This document shows, one piece after another, positions 50,395-59,999 of a stretch of DNA of 64,000 nt (positions are counted from its first letter, which is position 1; every line of letters starts with the position of its first letter). This stretch comes from Casuarina equisetifolia. Its lineage: Eukaryota > Streptophyta > Magnoliopsida > Fagales > Casuarinaceae. A model generated the notes under the pieces. That model saw only the letters and a program-made list of their open reading frames with translations, ran no database searches and was not told where the DNA came from. Where the stretch lies: assembly GCA_028551475.1 (NCBI GenBank), contig CM052360.1:16728501-16792500 (forward strand). Direction: 5' to 3'. The translations under genes were made by a program, and so were the position numbers.

Positions 50395-52651
50395 AAAAAG
50401 AATCTTCTAAAAATGAGAAAAAAAAAATTAAATCATCTCTAGTCTAATCTAAAAATCATTCAAGTTCAAAATATTTCCATACTCATCTCACTGATGGAAA
50501 TCTTGAAGACATCTCCACTCATGCCATCCATTTTATTGCAAAGATCGTATACTTGTATTTCCCCATAAATTCGCGACAAGAACATGTGTAAAAGTCACCC
50601 AAATTAGGAAATACCAAAATCATCTTGTGTTCTTCCTCCAGGGTTTGCTTTGTTCTCGAAATTACTCCACAATTTTATGGTGCTAATTTCTTTAACTAAT
50701 TGGAGCAGTAGCAAGAAGCCATTGTGATTAGTCATTCTAATGGACGATCTCCTCTAATTTAGGCTGCTACACACTACGTTTGCTGGATTAAAAGGAGAAG
50801 CATTTGAGACCACAGGAAAGGGTGAAGTACAGCGTGTCGGGTCAAAAATGGAAAAGCCTTGCCAAAGTGAGGAGAGGGCAAAAGATAAATATATTTTTTT
50901 ATATGTCAAAACGATGCACCACATTTAGTTCACTGGGTTTCCTTCAAAATTATGCGTTATATAAGGAGAACGAAAGCATATGAAACGGTGCAGTTGATGA
51001 GGCGTGGCAAAAATCCATTAAAACGTGCTCTTCACGATCACATACTTGTTGTAGCACTTCTAGAATGCCGTCACAGTAGACTAGTGGCTGTTATATGAAA
51101 ACAATTATAGCACGTCAATTGTCAGAACAATTTGGGTTTAAACCGCTTTGTGAAATCTATGGAAAAATAAACATATTTTTCCAACGGCTTTAAGACATGT
51201 TCATGAGGAATATAATGAGCTTAGCCCATCGAATATTTAGCAAGAAAACTTAGATGCTTAGGAAAGGTTTGTAATCATTAAAAGGTAAGCTTATATCCAA
51301 CAGCTTTCTGTTAAGCTTATATCACGCAATTTTATTAAGCGGTTTACATGTTGAAACCGCTACATAATGCAAACTGTGCAATAGGGCTTCACTAAAGGGC
51401 ATAAAAAAAATAAAAAGGGTTTTGTTGCAAACTAAGGAAAGAGCTCAAAAATGACGAGAGAACTCTGCCGTAGATGTGTTGCGACCAGCCGACAAATCTG
51501 GGATTTTCAAACTGTTGAAAAAGCCATCAAATCTGGATATGAAAAGTTGATCCGATTAAAAGGGGTAAAGAAATAGTGTTAAGCAGATTTTGCACGCAAA
51601 AGGAAAACTTATCCCTGTGTTTCAAAGTTCTTGATTGGCTAGAGATCCTTTCTTTTCTGTTTTATTGTTCTTTTATATCCCTCTGTAACTATTTGACTTA
51701 TTTTTTAGGAGTACTTGCATGAAGCTCCAAATTTGTATTCTAGGAACTTAAAAGAACTCAAAACCTTGCCTTGTGATAACATAAGACTTTAGTTCTTGGT
51801 GGGGTTATCTAACATTTGTAATTCTAATCGCTCAGTGGTTTGAGCTTTGAGGAGCTCACATTGAACTGTGTTTAGTGAGCTGAAAAAATTTTCTTGGTGA
51901 ATAAAAAATTGGTTTTAAGAGACTTTTAATCTCTTTTATTTGGTGAAGGATTCGGCTAATCAATTTGAGTAGAAGAAAGTGAATATAGGCCTAAGTTTGA
52001 TATTAAGCCAAACCACTCAATTTCTATGGGCATCATGTGTTTTGTGAATCTGTAACTGTCAGCTACTACTATTGTTATCTTTATTATTTATTATTGCTAC
52101 ATGTTGCAATCTGAACTAAACACATTTTGTGACTAAACCTATTTTGGAAGATGATCCAAATGAATTTTTTGTCTAATCTCTCCTCCCATCAATTTTGTTA
52201 TATATATATAAAAAAATACTGGTTCTTCCTATACCTGTTCTTTGAACAAAATATCCTTATTTTACCTTTATTTCGCTGTCTATATTTTTCATTTAAGAAA
52301 AAAATTTTACTCTATTTCATCCTTTTTCACTTTCTAGAAGAACAAAAACTGTTACCTTTTTCTTCATCTTGCTTCCATATTTACAATCAGTTCGTTTGTG
52401 TTTTTAACTCTATTTAACCACTATCTTTAATATCTTACACTACGAAAATAACTTTACTACTATGAAGAAGCAAATCTGAACTCAAACTATCAGATACATT
52501 GTCAAAAAGTCAGATTTGGCATAAAAATAATCATAACTAGGACTAGAAAAGCCAAACCTAGAGCTGAAAAGTTAAATTCATCATCCAAGCGGTTGGATTT
52601 GGAGTCGAAAAGCCAACTCCAATAGCCCCAAAAAAGAAAAAATTTTATTGG
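50395..52651. other. Low-copy spacer at the right end of unit 2
   Basis: No gene. Holds the empty site of the unit-1 copia insertion at 51514-51525. Retains many CpG and CHG sites that are decayed in unit 1. Confidence 0.6.
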
Positions 52652-52750
52652 AGTGCATCAAGTTCACATAGCATAACCATTCTTCCACTAACTACCTAAC
52701 AAAGAATAAGCCTTGGCCCTAATTTAAGAACCAAGGCTTTGGTACTAGTT

Positions 52751-53136
52751 TGTTAAAAACAAATTTAGAATTCTCAAGCTCATGAAGTCTCTTAAGATGT
52801 CATTGTACATATAAAGAAAATATTAATCAAGAAAAAGCATATAAGAATTACAAAGTTTAGGATAATCCCTATGTTCCCCAACCTAAGAAACTATTCTTCA
52901 TTATAATGAAAAGGATTACAATGTACACTAAAAAATATATATATTCTATTTGTCCCACACATTGTACTCTTTTTCACTCTCATGCACCCTCATAATTAGC
53001 TTTTCCTATAGTGTTCCTTTTTCTTTTAGCACCAAGGGAACCTCAATTGAATAGGACTAAGAAACCTACAAATTACCTAAAACATAAACATAATAGTTTA
53101 TAAATTTACTCTTACTAATTTATTCCAAACCTAATG
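52751..53136 (-). repeat. Copia LTR at the start of unit 3
   Basis: Third copy of the LTR seen at 13468 and 36859; about 100 bp of leader remains to its left. Confidence 0.75.
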
Positions 53137-53389
53137 AAATGGAAGCTAGTATAGAAGATGATAGAGTTTCTAAATACTTTGCTAACCAATAATTATACGA
53201 ATGATTAGCAAAGGAAACAAAATGGGCCTACGAAATTAAGCTGCACACGGTCCACTATGAGTTCAAAAAAAAAATGTAAAAATAATATGATTCTAGGAAC
53301 GTCACTTTAGTTTTTCATTTTTCATTTCTTTTGATCTATCTTTCTTTTCTCCAAAGAGACAAACTGCAACTTGAAAAAAGAAAAGAAAA

Positions 53390-53438
53390 GAAAAGGAAAA
53401 GGAAAAGGAAAAGGAAAAGGAAAAGGAAAAGGAAAAAG
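53390..53438 (+). repeat. (AAAAGG)n microsatellite
   Basis: About seven hexamers. The same place in units 1 and 2 holds a short irregular purine tract. Confidence 0.9.
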
Positions 53439-54918
53439 AGTCTTTGATATTGACTTGAAGAAATTGTTTATTTGTCACGTCAGTATTATTTTGCTTCTAT
53501 CTTTGCATCCACCAAGATAACAATTCCTTGTAGTGTAATGCAAACGCTATTGTCCCATTAATTAAAAATAGCAAATGATCGTTCTGTGCTTCTAAGGGCT
53601 TTCCTCAATTTTAAGAAATTAAGCTGATAAGAAGCAGCAGAAATTTTCTGGTGTTCCGTGCCAGACAAAGACCTATATATGTCCTTGTGCAAAACAAAGA
53701 CACTTTTCCTGGGATTGAAAAGACCTATTTATTCTACCTCTGTGGGCTACGTTCATTTAATGTGCTGGCACTATATTGTTTGAAAAATAACTGATAGTGT
53801 ATTTTGAAAAATAATCGTCATATACTTCGAAAAGTATTCCATGTTCGATCAAAACCCAGGAACAGTCTACGTTTCTCTAAATTAGTTTTCCCTGCCGAAT
53901 ACAAACACATCTGATTCACCTTATCGCTTACTCAAATGACGCGTTTTTGAGCAAGATATTGAACCAAGCAAAATGATGGAAGACACTAGCGATTTGAAGG
54001 AAATCTTTGAAGAATAGCCAAAAGGATGTTGTTTTGTAGGGTGATATTAAAATAGTGGACGGAGATAGCGTATGTAAGAAGAAACACAATCTGAAATTGT
54101 ATTTAACACCATTTCTCCATGAACTAAAATAACGAGGAGCAAAATTTTAATTTGGTTGTATTTTCTTTTACCATTACACTTTCCGGTTGATGCCTACCGA
54201 CCAATGACCTTCTGACTGATTTTCAGGCTTTCGGTTGGCTACCATTTTTTTAACAGTTTCTTCTAAGGTGTTTGATCATGCAAAACAAAGGATGACGTTT
54301 TGTCTATAATATAGGTTGTTCCAAAGATATATTCCTCGAAAAGACTTTGCATACATTTTTCCTTAAAATTTCAGCGCTTAAACTACGTTTAAAAGATACC
54401 GATGCTATTGTTGCGAGGTATAAATTGATGAATTTTGATATTGTAAATTCCAAGAAGAAAATAAGTTATCATTTGCAGAATTAAAGAAGTTTAATATATT
54501 ATCTAACATAATATTTCATTCACCATATTGAAACCTCTACCTAGATATGATACTATTTTGGGTTTGACCTTCACAATGGATGTTCATGTTTCTTACTAAT
54601 GGTCATTTATTATCATAAAAAGATATTTTGGTTAATCGTAATTAAGAGTTCTATGAAATCCTCAAATTTCAATTTAGATTACATCAAACAACCACCAATA
54701 ATTCCGTCACACAAGGGAAAAATATTATGAATTTGTTTCACAATCAGACAAATAGAATAATGCATGTAATCAAATAAATTTAAATTTGTAAATTCATTCA
54801 TGGCTTTTGACATGTATCTTTATATAAAATGCCACAAGACACTATTAGAGCCATTACATGCAATGTCCTCATTGATTAAAAACAAAAAAGGATACAACAG
54901 CACTGGATTTTCATTGTC

Positions 54919-55338
54919 TTACACTCGGCAATATAAGCAGTAGCACTTCGAATGCCTAAATCCGAAACAGCTTCCAGATGCTGCCTGCTCAAGTTCCCAG
55001 CAATGCTTATCGCACTTTTGGTTGTCCCAACATCTCCCATGCCAAGTTTCGCTTCGCCTTCTAATTTTGCACGTGTCTATCAAACAAAAAAACGAAGAGA
55101 AACCGCAAAGTAAAAGGAGATTAGAACGCCTACATATGCATGGTAATAACATAAATGTACAATTGCATACGACCCGTCGAAATCTGTACAATTCTCCACA
55201 CTATTACAGTGAAAAGAAACATTTACCCCAGGTAAATTTCGTATCCTTGGCAAAAGCAGGAGAAGCAGTAGCAAAGACCAGAGCGAAGAACACCGAGGCT
55301 ACAAAAAGAACCTTTAAAGTAAAGGTAAGAACTGACAT
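54919..55338 (-). CDS. Plant defensin 3 (secreted, 89 aa, two exons)
   Basis: Exon 1 55227-55338 and exon 2 54919-55076, phase-1 GT-AG intron of 150 bp. Signal peptide ends near ATASPAFA. Mature peptide keeps all eight cysteines with the same spacing as defensins 1 and 2. Against defensin 2, exon 2 shows 19 base differences giving 13 amino-acid changes and no silent codon change (hand count), while the intron differs at about four positions. Changes are concentrated between cysteines (WDNQK, HCWELE, FRHSK) and alter charge. The TATA box is degraded to TATGCAA, and a tandem TRIM begins 138 bp upstream of the ATG, so expression may differ from its paralogues. The frame is intact. Confidence 0.91.
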
Positions 55339-55475
55339 TTCCCTTCAATTATTGAAGTATTCCCACTTTTCACCGATACGACAAAGAGAGAGGAGTACGA
55401 AGCTTAGCAAGAAGCGGAACTAAGTGAGATAGATTTTCCCTTGCATAGATGCCTGCATTGGGGGAAGAAAGAGAC

Positions 55476-56010
55476 TAGTAAAAATTGAAGGACCCAACTA
55501 AAACACAGAACTGTACAATAGTAGGTTGCCAGAGGAAGCTTATAAGGACAGGCTCTTCTGTCGCCTTACCCAATGTGGAACTGGATATTTTAATCCTCCA
55601 ACACTCCCCTGCAGTCTCACGTTGGGCACGGTGAGAGGTGGGACCAGTCTAGAGGGACCACACCAAGGTAGGCAGGACACAGGGCCGGCTCTGATACCAT
55701 ATTAGAAATTGAAAGGCCCAACTAAAACACAGAACTGTGCAATAATGGGTTGCCAGAGGAAGCTTATAAGGTCAGGCTCTCCTGTTGCCTTACCCAATGT
55801 GGGACTGAATATTTTAATCCTCCAACACTCCCCCGTAGTCTCACGTTGGGCGTAGTGAGAGGTGGGACCAGTCTAGAGGGACCACACCAAGGTAGACAGG
55901 ACACAGGGCTGGCTCTGATACTATATTAAAAATTGAAGGGCCTAACTAAAACACAGAACTGTGCAATAGTGGGTTGTTAGCAGACGCTTATAAGGCCAGG
56001 CTCTCCAACA
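55476..56010 (-). mobile_element. Tandem TRIM: three LTRs, two internal domains
   Basis: 535-bp miniature LTR element in the defensin 3 promoter, minus strand. Layout from left: LTR (55476-55602), internal (about 55603-55698), LTR (about 55699-55825), internal (about 55826-55922), partial LTR (about 55923-56010). Each internal domain starts next to a purine tract (CTCCCC on the plus strand) and ends at a Met-tRNA primer site (GGCTCTGATACCA region). Flanks show a worn 5-bp target duplication; units 1 and 2 have the empty site at 16147 and 39699. Non-coding throughout. No 5S-rRNA-like segment was recognised, so it does not look like a Cassandra element. Confidence 0.85.
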
Positions 56011-56378
56011 CAGATCATACCCCGGTGTACACTGGTGTTGTAGCAAGTAGCCAATAAGCAAGCATGGGTCCACTTAAGTTATTTTACTGAAAGTTTGGAA
56101 TAGTTTTGGTTCTTAAATTCGGTTTAGATATTTAAATGTTTCATAATTTTCTCTATTCTCAACTTTAAGAAGCTTGAAGCATCAAGCTTTTTATGTTTAT
56201 ATTTATTTATTCTTAAATTTATTATTATTTTTTTATTTGCTGATCATCCCTTACAAATTCACGTATGTCAAAAAGCATATATCATATTAATATCTCGGTA
56301 TGCTTCTATTTTTAAATTTGATGAAAGGGTAAGTCTACTATGTCACCAGGAAAAGACAAATGTTAAAAGTATTCTGAT

Positions 56379-56381
<3 letters not shown>

Positions 56382-56424
<43 letters not shown>
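56382..56424 (+). repeat. (AT)n microsatellite
   Basis: About 21 AT units in place of GAATATGTATTTG in units 1 and 2 (16506, 40063). Confidence 0.93.
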
Positions 56425-56427
<3 letters not shown>

Positions 56428-57140
56428 TTCTCACTCTAGTTTTTCCTTTTTAACTTTTCTTTCGATCTACATTTTTTTTTTCTTCGAAGAGATAGAAAAC
56501 AATTAGAAAAATCGCCGAGAATGACTTGAAGAAATAGTTTAATTTGTCAATCCTGTATTTTCTTGTTTCATTCCATGCATCTACCAAACTTAAGAGAGAC
56601 AGATTGCAATTCTCCATAGTGTAATATACTAAAGTTGTTGTCTTATAAATTCAAAAAAAAAAATGATTACATACTTTGAAGGGCTTTTCTCAAGCTAAAG
56701 AAATCTATGCTAAAGCTATTTTTTTATTATTTTAAGGAAAAGAAAAAAGATTACATACTTTCAAGGGCTTTTCCCAAGTTGAAGAAATCTATGCTAAAAC
56801 TATTGTCTTATTACTTAATGATTACATAATTTAAGAAATTAAGCTTATAAGACTCTATTTAACCAAAAAAAAAAAGATCAAAAACTCATCTTTAATATCT
56901 TAACACTACGAAAATAACTTTACTACTATGAAGAAGCAAATCTGAACTCAAACTATCAGATACATTGTCAAAAAGTCAGATTTGGCATAAAAATAATCAT
57001 AACTAGCACTAGAAAAGCCAAAGCTAGAGCCGAAAAGTTAAATTCATCATCCAAACGGTTGGATTTGGAGTCGAAAAGCCGCCTCCAATAGCGCCCCGTT
57101 ACCACAACTCCCAAAAAATAAATAAATAAATAAATAACTA

Positions 57141-57610
57141 TTGGGTTCGCGTGTGAAAATCATGGGCTATTTTCCTTAATTTGTTGAGCCTTGGAGCCTT
57201 TGTTTGTTCGATTAGCAAGCTCAGGTTGAATGACCAGTGGACCCCATTGTTTGGGCCTAGAAATACAATATTTTTAGGTTTACATGTCCAAAATCATGGG
57301 TTACTTAGCTTAGTTTTTCGGCCTTGAAGCCCTGTTTTTCGGGTTCGCAAGCACAAGTTGTAAATATGTGGACCCAATTTATCGAGCCTGTGAATTGAAT
57401 ACTATTAGGGCTAGGTGCCCAAAATCATGTTCTACCCAGCTAGTTTATTGGGTTTTAAGTTCTATTCGTAGGATTAACAAGCTTAGGTCGACGATATATA
57501 AAAACCCAAGTTGTTCGGTCTATAAAGCTCATATTATTACGATTACGTACTCCAAATCATTGGCTATTGAGCCTAAAAGTCAGTAATTGGGCCTTGGATC
57601 CAAATTTTGG
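57141..57610. repeat. Degenerate tandem repeat, period about 132 bp, 3.5 copies
   Basis: The phrase AAATCATGGGCTA and its variants recurs at 57158, 57292, 57423 and 57555, each followed by GAGCC/GGCC-rich text, a GGATTAGCAAGC-like phrase and GGACCCA. Copies are well diverged. The first half of one copy also closes unit 1 at 36680-36750. Confidence 0.7.
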
Positions 57611-58827
57611 TTTTGATCTACTATAGTTTATTTTGTTTTTGTTCTACAAAACATTAACTTGAAGTGCGGTGTAGAGGATAATCCAAGTATAACAACATTG
57701 TCTCACTAAAGGGACTTCTTCCCCGTATGAAAACCAAGCCAATAAAAACATTAGCTGGGGTCCCTTGCATTCTGTGATTCTATATGTTGCTCCTGTTCCC
57801 TCTCTTTAGCCTCCTCTGACTTCCCCGTTTATCAGAAGGTTGCTCAACCCCTGCAACTGCTAACTGGACTGTATTGACACACTGCATGTCCTCGTCATTC
57901 TCTCCTCAGCCTGACCGGACTAGAGTGTCACATAACACATGGTTGCTTCCTGCCGTGCGATAGTTCGAGCTGCTCTATGTTCAGTCAATTGGGAGTTGTT
58001 CCAAGCGGAGACACAAGGGTTGCTTCCAGAGTCGATCGTTTCAAGTGGGAAGGCAGCGTTGGCCACATTGGCCCCATAATGTTGACATTTGAAGCATATT
58101 ATATGCATAACTTAGCAGAATCAGCAACTTAGTTCATAAAGAATCAGATACTCCTGAAGATGCACAAGTGACAATTATGTGTAGAAAATATCAACTTGCT
58201 GTCCATTAGTGGCACAAAAAGTAGTTCAAAACAATGCATTTCTCACTGCCAACAAAAAGGGTGAAAAGCATCTAATACTCCAAGACACAGTTAATTGGTG
58301 GTATGCTATTATACCAACTACTGATAATGCACTAACTACTGAACTTATCCCATCAGGCATTATCCACTTGTGTCCCAATTCCTTTTTGCTTGAACTGCAG
58401 ATAAAGATGCTTTTCTCTACACGAAACTTATAATTCATTCGTGCAACTCTGCATTATTTTCCTGTTATCCAAAAGTGGCATCATATCTGGAATTTTAGAG
58501 GTTCTCTTACCGGCATATCGATTCTGCAAGACACGCATTTCTTAAAATCAACATTATCCATCTGCTTTTGGCATCTGGTATCTGATTCACCATTATTTTG
58601 ATTAGACATGTGATTCTTGACAGAGTTTTTTTCTTTACTGTTTTATTCTGGATATTTTAGAACCAGGTAATAACTATTTACGAAATAGTTCTTCATCTAA
58701 AAACTTTCAAACTGGAAGATTTCAAACAAAGGCTGCTGAGGGGATAATCTTCCATTGCTTACAGACATGCTGTATACATAGTCACATGTACTGGAGAAAA
58801 AAGAAATATGCAATGTACTCAGGGAAT
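57611..58827. other. Spacer and 3' UTR of the DUF4408 gene
   Basis: The right part is the 3' flank of the next gene, with AATAAA on the minus strand at 58642-58647, about 180 bp past the stop. The left part, 57611-58440, shows no recognised gene; a 62-codon minus frame at 57920-58108 has no support. Confidence 0.5.
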
Positions 58828-59520
58828 TTAAGGTACATAGTGCTCCTCTTCCATCCGAAGCCTTTGTTGCCGGGCAATGAAAGCCTCCACCTTGTTCTGG
58901 AACTCCTCGTCGTCCATTTCATCCTCGGGGTACGAACTTGCCCCTATTGTCTCACAAGGATGAGCCATATTCCTGGATTTCTGTGTTTCCTCACGTCGCA
59001 GAACACGGCGTGATTTCTCACACAACGCGCTGGGGGTATCCTTCGTGTAACTCTTAGTCCTTCTGTAATCCTTAGGCTTACTCTCATCATATGTGCTAGG
59101 CTTGTCAGAGGACCAGTTCTTGTAAGGGTTCGCCTTCTGGTTCTTCTGACTGTTCTTGAGGAACTCCTCGTAGAGATCAAATTCTGACTTCTTGCCTATA
59201 GAATCTCGAGCCGAAAACTGCCCGGACTTGACGAAAAGAGTGATAACTATAGCATTTCCAACCACAAAAACGAAGCGAGGATTGACCAATACGACAGTCA
59301 AGTCGTGGAAATACCCGCTGGAGTTCTTGACAGCAACTGGGAGTTGCATGGAAAGCCTGGATATCAAGACAAGAACAACGCATACCTCGATTACCCGGAA
59401 CAAGTTTGCAATCTTATGAAGCTGGCGATGCTTTTGCATCGCGTTCGCCTTCTCAACTTTGACGTCGTAAAAATTGAGTGAATCCATATGCAGATTGGAT
59501 TCAGAGAAAGCAGAGGCCAA
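58828..59520 (-). CDS. DUF4408/DUF761 protein (cotton-fibre-protein family)
   Basis: Single-exon gene of 230 residues. Two hydrophobic segments (about 41-57 and 83-97) form the DUF4408-type N-terminal membrane part. A Lys/Ser-rich middle (about 105-185) is probably disordered. The C terminus (201-226, EMDDEEFQNKVEAFIARQQR) is a clear DUF761 motif. Members of this plant-specific family are small membrane proteins of unknown biochemical role, some expressed in elongating cells or under stress. The ATG at 59520 is the first in frame after the likely transcription start; another in-frame Met at residue 12 is possible. A TATAAG sits at 59783-59788 and AATAAA at 58642-58647. No frameshifts are seen. 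Confidence 0.88.
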   Translation of the reverse strand: MASAFSESNLHMDSLNFYDVKVEKANAMQKHRQLHKIANLFRVIEVCVVLVLISRLSMQLPVAVKNSSGYFHDLTVVLVNPRFVFVVGNAIVITLFVKSGQFSARDSIGKKSEFDLYEEFLKNSQKNQKANPYKNWSSDKPSTYDESKPKDYRRTKSYTKDTPSALCEKSRRVLRREETQKSRNMAHPCETIGASSYPEDEMDDEEFQNKVEAFIARQQRLRMEEEHYVP

Positions 59521-59780
59521 GGTTTTTACTTCTTCTTTTTTACCCTTTTGGTGCCTTCACTCAAAGGGAAATTGAACTTTCATCAAAGCTGCACTAGCAA
59601 CCATTTCCCTGAACAGAGAAAAGAGAAAAACTGCCTCCATTACAGAATATAACAACTCATATTTAAGGTTTCGGAGCATTGAAAATGAGTTAATAGGCAG
59701 CCAAGGCCTCAAAGGAAAAACAGAGACGGGAAAAGAGACCGATATGCCTTGTTCTTGAACTCTATGTGCCGGGGGTGTCC

Positions 59781-59790
59781 TACTTATAGG
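59781..59790 (-). promoter_or_regulatory. TATA box of the DUF4408 gene
   Basis: Reads CCTATAAGTA on the minus strand, about 265 bp upstream of the ATG; predicts a 5' UTR of roughly 230 bp that includes part of a 146-codon frame at 59557-59997, considered chance. Confidence 0.5.
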
Positions 59791-59999
59791 GTCCAGAACA
59801 TATGCCTTTTTTTTTTTTTTTCCCTTAATCCTTGTTTGCTTTATTTCGTCTCTGTCACCAAAGCACTGAGTTCCTAAATACTCTTTGAGAGCATTTTTCC
59901 ATCCAAGCTTTATTCCTGGGTTTTTGGGCAAAATATAGTGTAATCGGATCAGATTATGTACTGTTCTTTCTGGAATTTCTTCGTATTTCCCTTTCAATA

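Larger units (their letters stand above)
36751..52651. repeat. Unit 2 of the tandem segmental duplication
   Basis: 15.9 kb. Starts at a junction where GTTTGTTCG joins ATGTGTGCAG, inside the leader of the copia fossil whose LTR is 36859-37243. Carries defensin 2 and the shared repeat patchwork, but neither the solo LTR nor the 5.6-kb copia element of unit 1. Confidence 0.92.
52652..57215. repeat. Unit 3 of the tandem segmental duplication (shortened)
   Basis: 4.6 kb. Begins with the same copia LTR (52751-53136), carries defensin 3, then jumps at 56852/56853 from sequence matching 40510 straight to sequence matching 52408, so about 11.9 kb of patchwork is absent. The right limit is approximate. 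Confidence 0.88.

Noticed and set aside
55476-56010. Cassandra-type TRIM with a 5S rRNA segment
   Set aside because: No 5S internal-promoter-like stretch was recognised in the LTRs; called a TRIM without family name.
57141-57610. CRISPR-like spaced repeat
   Set aside because: Period of about 132 bp with divergence across the whole unit; this is a degenerate tandem repeat in plant DNA, not repeats separated by unique spacers.
59557-59997. 146-codon frame upstream of the DUF4408 gene
   Set aside because: Spans the TATA box and putative 5' UTR of that gene and includes a long T run; no family match.
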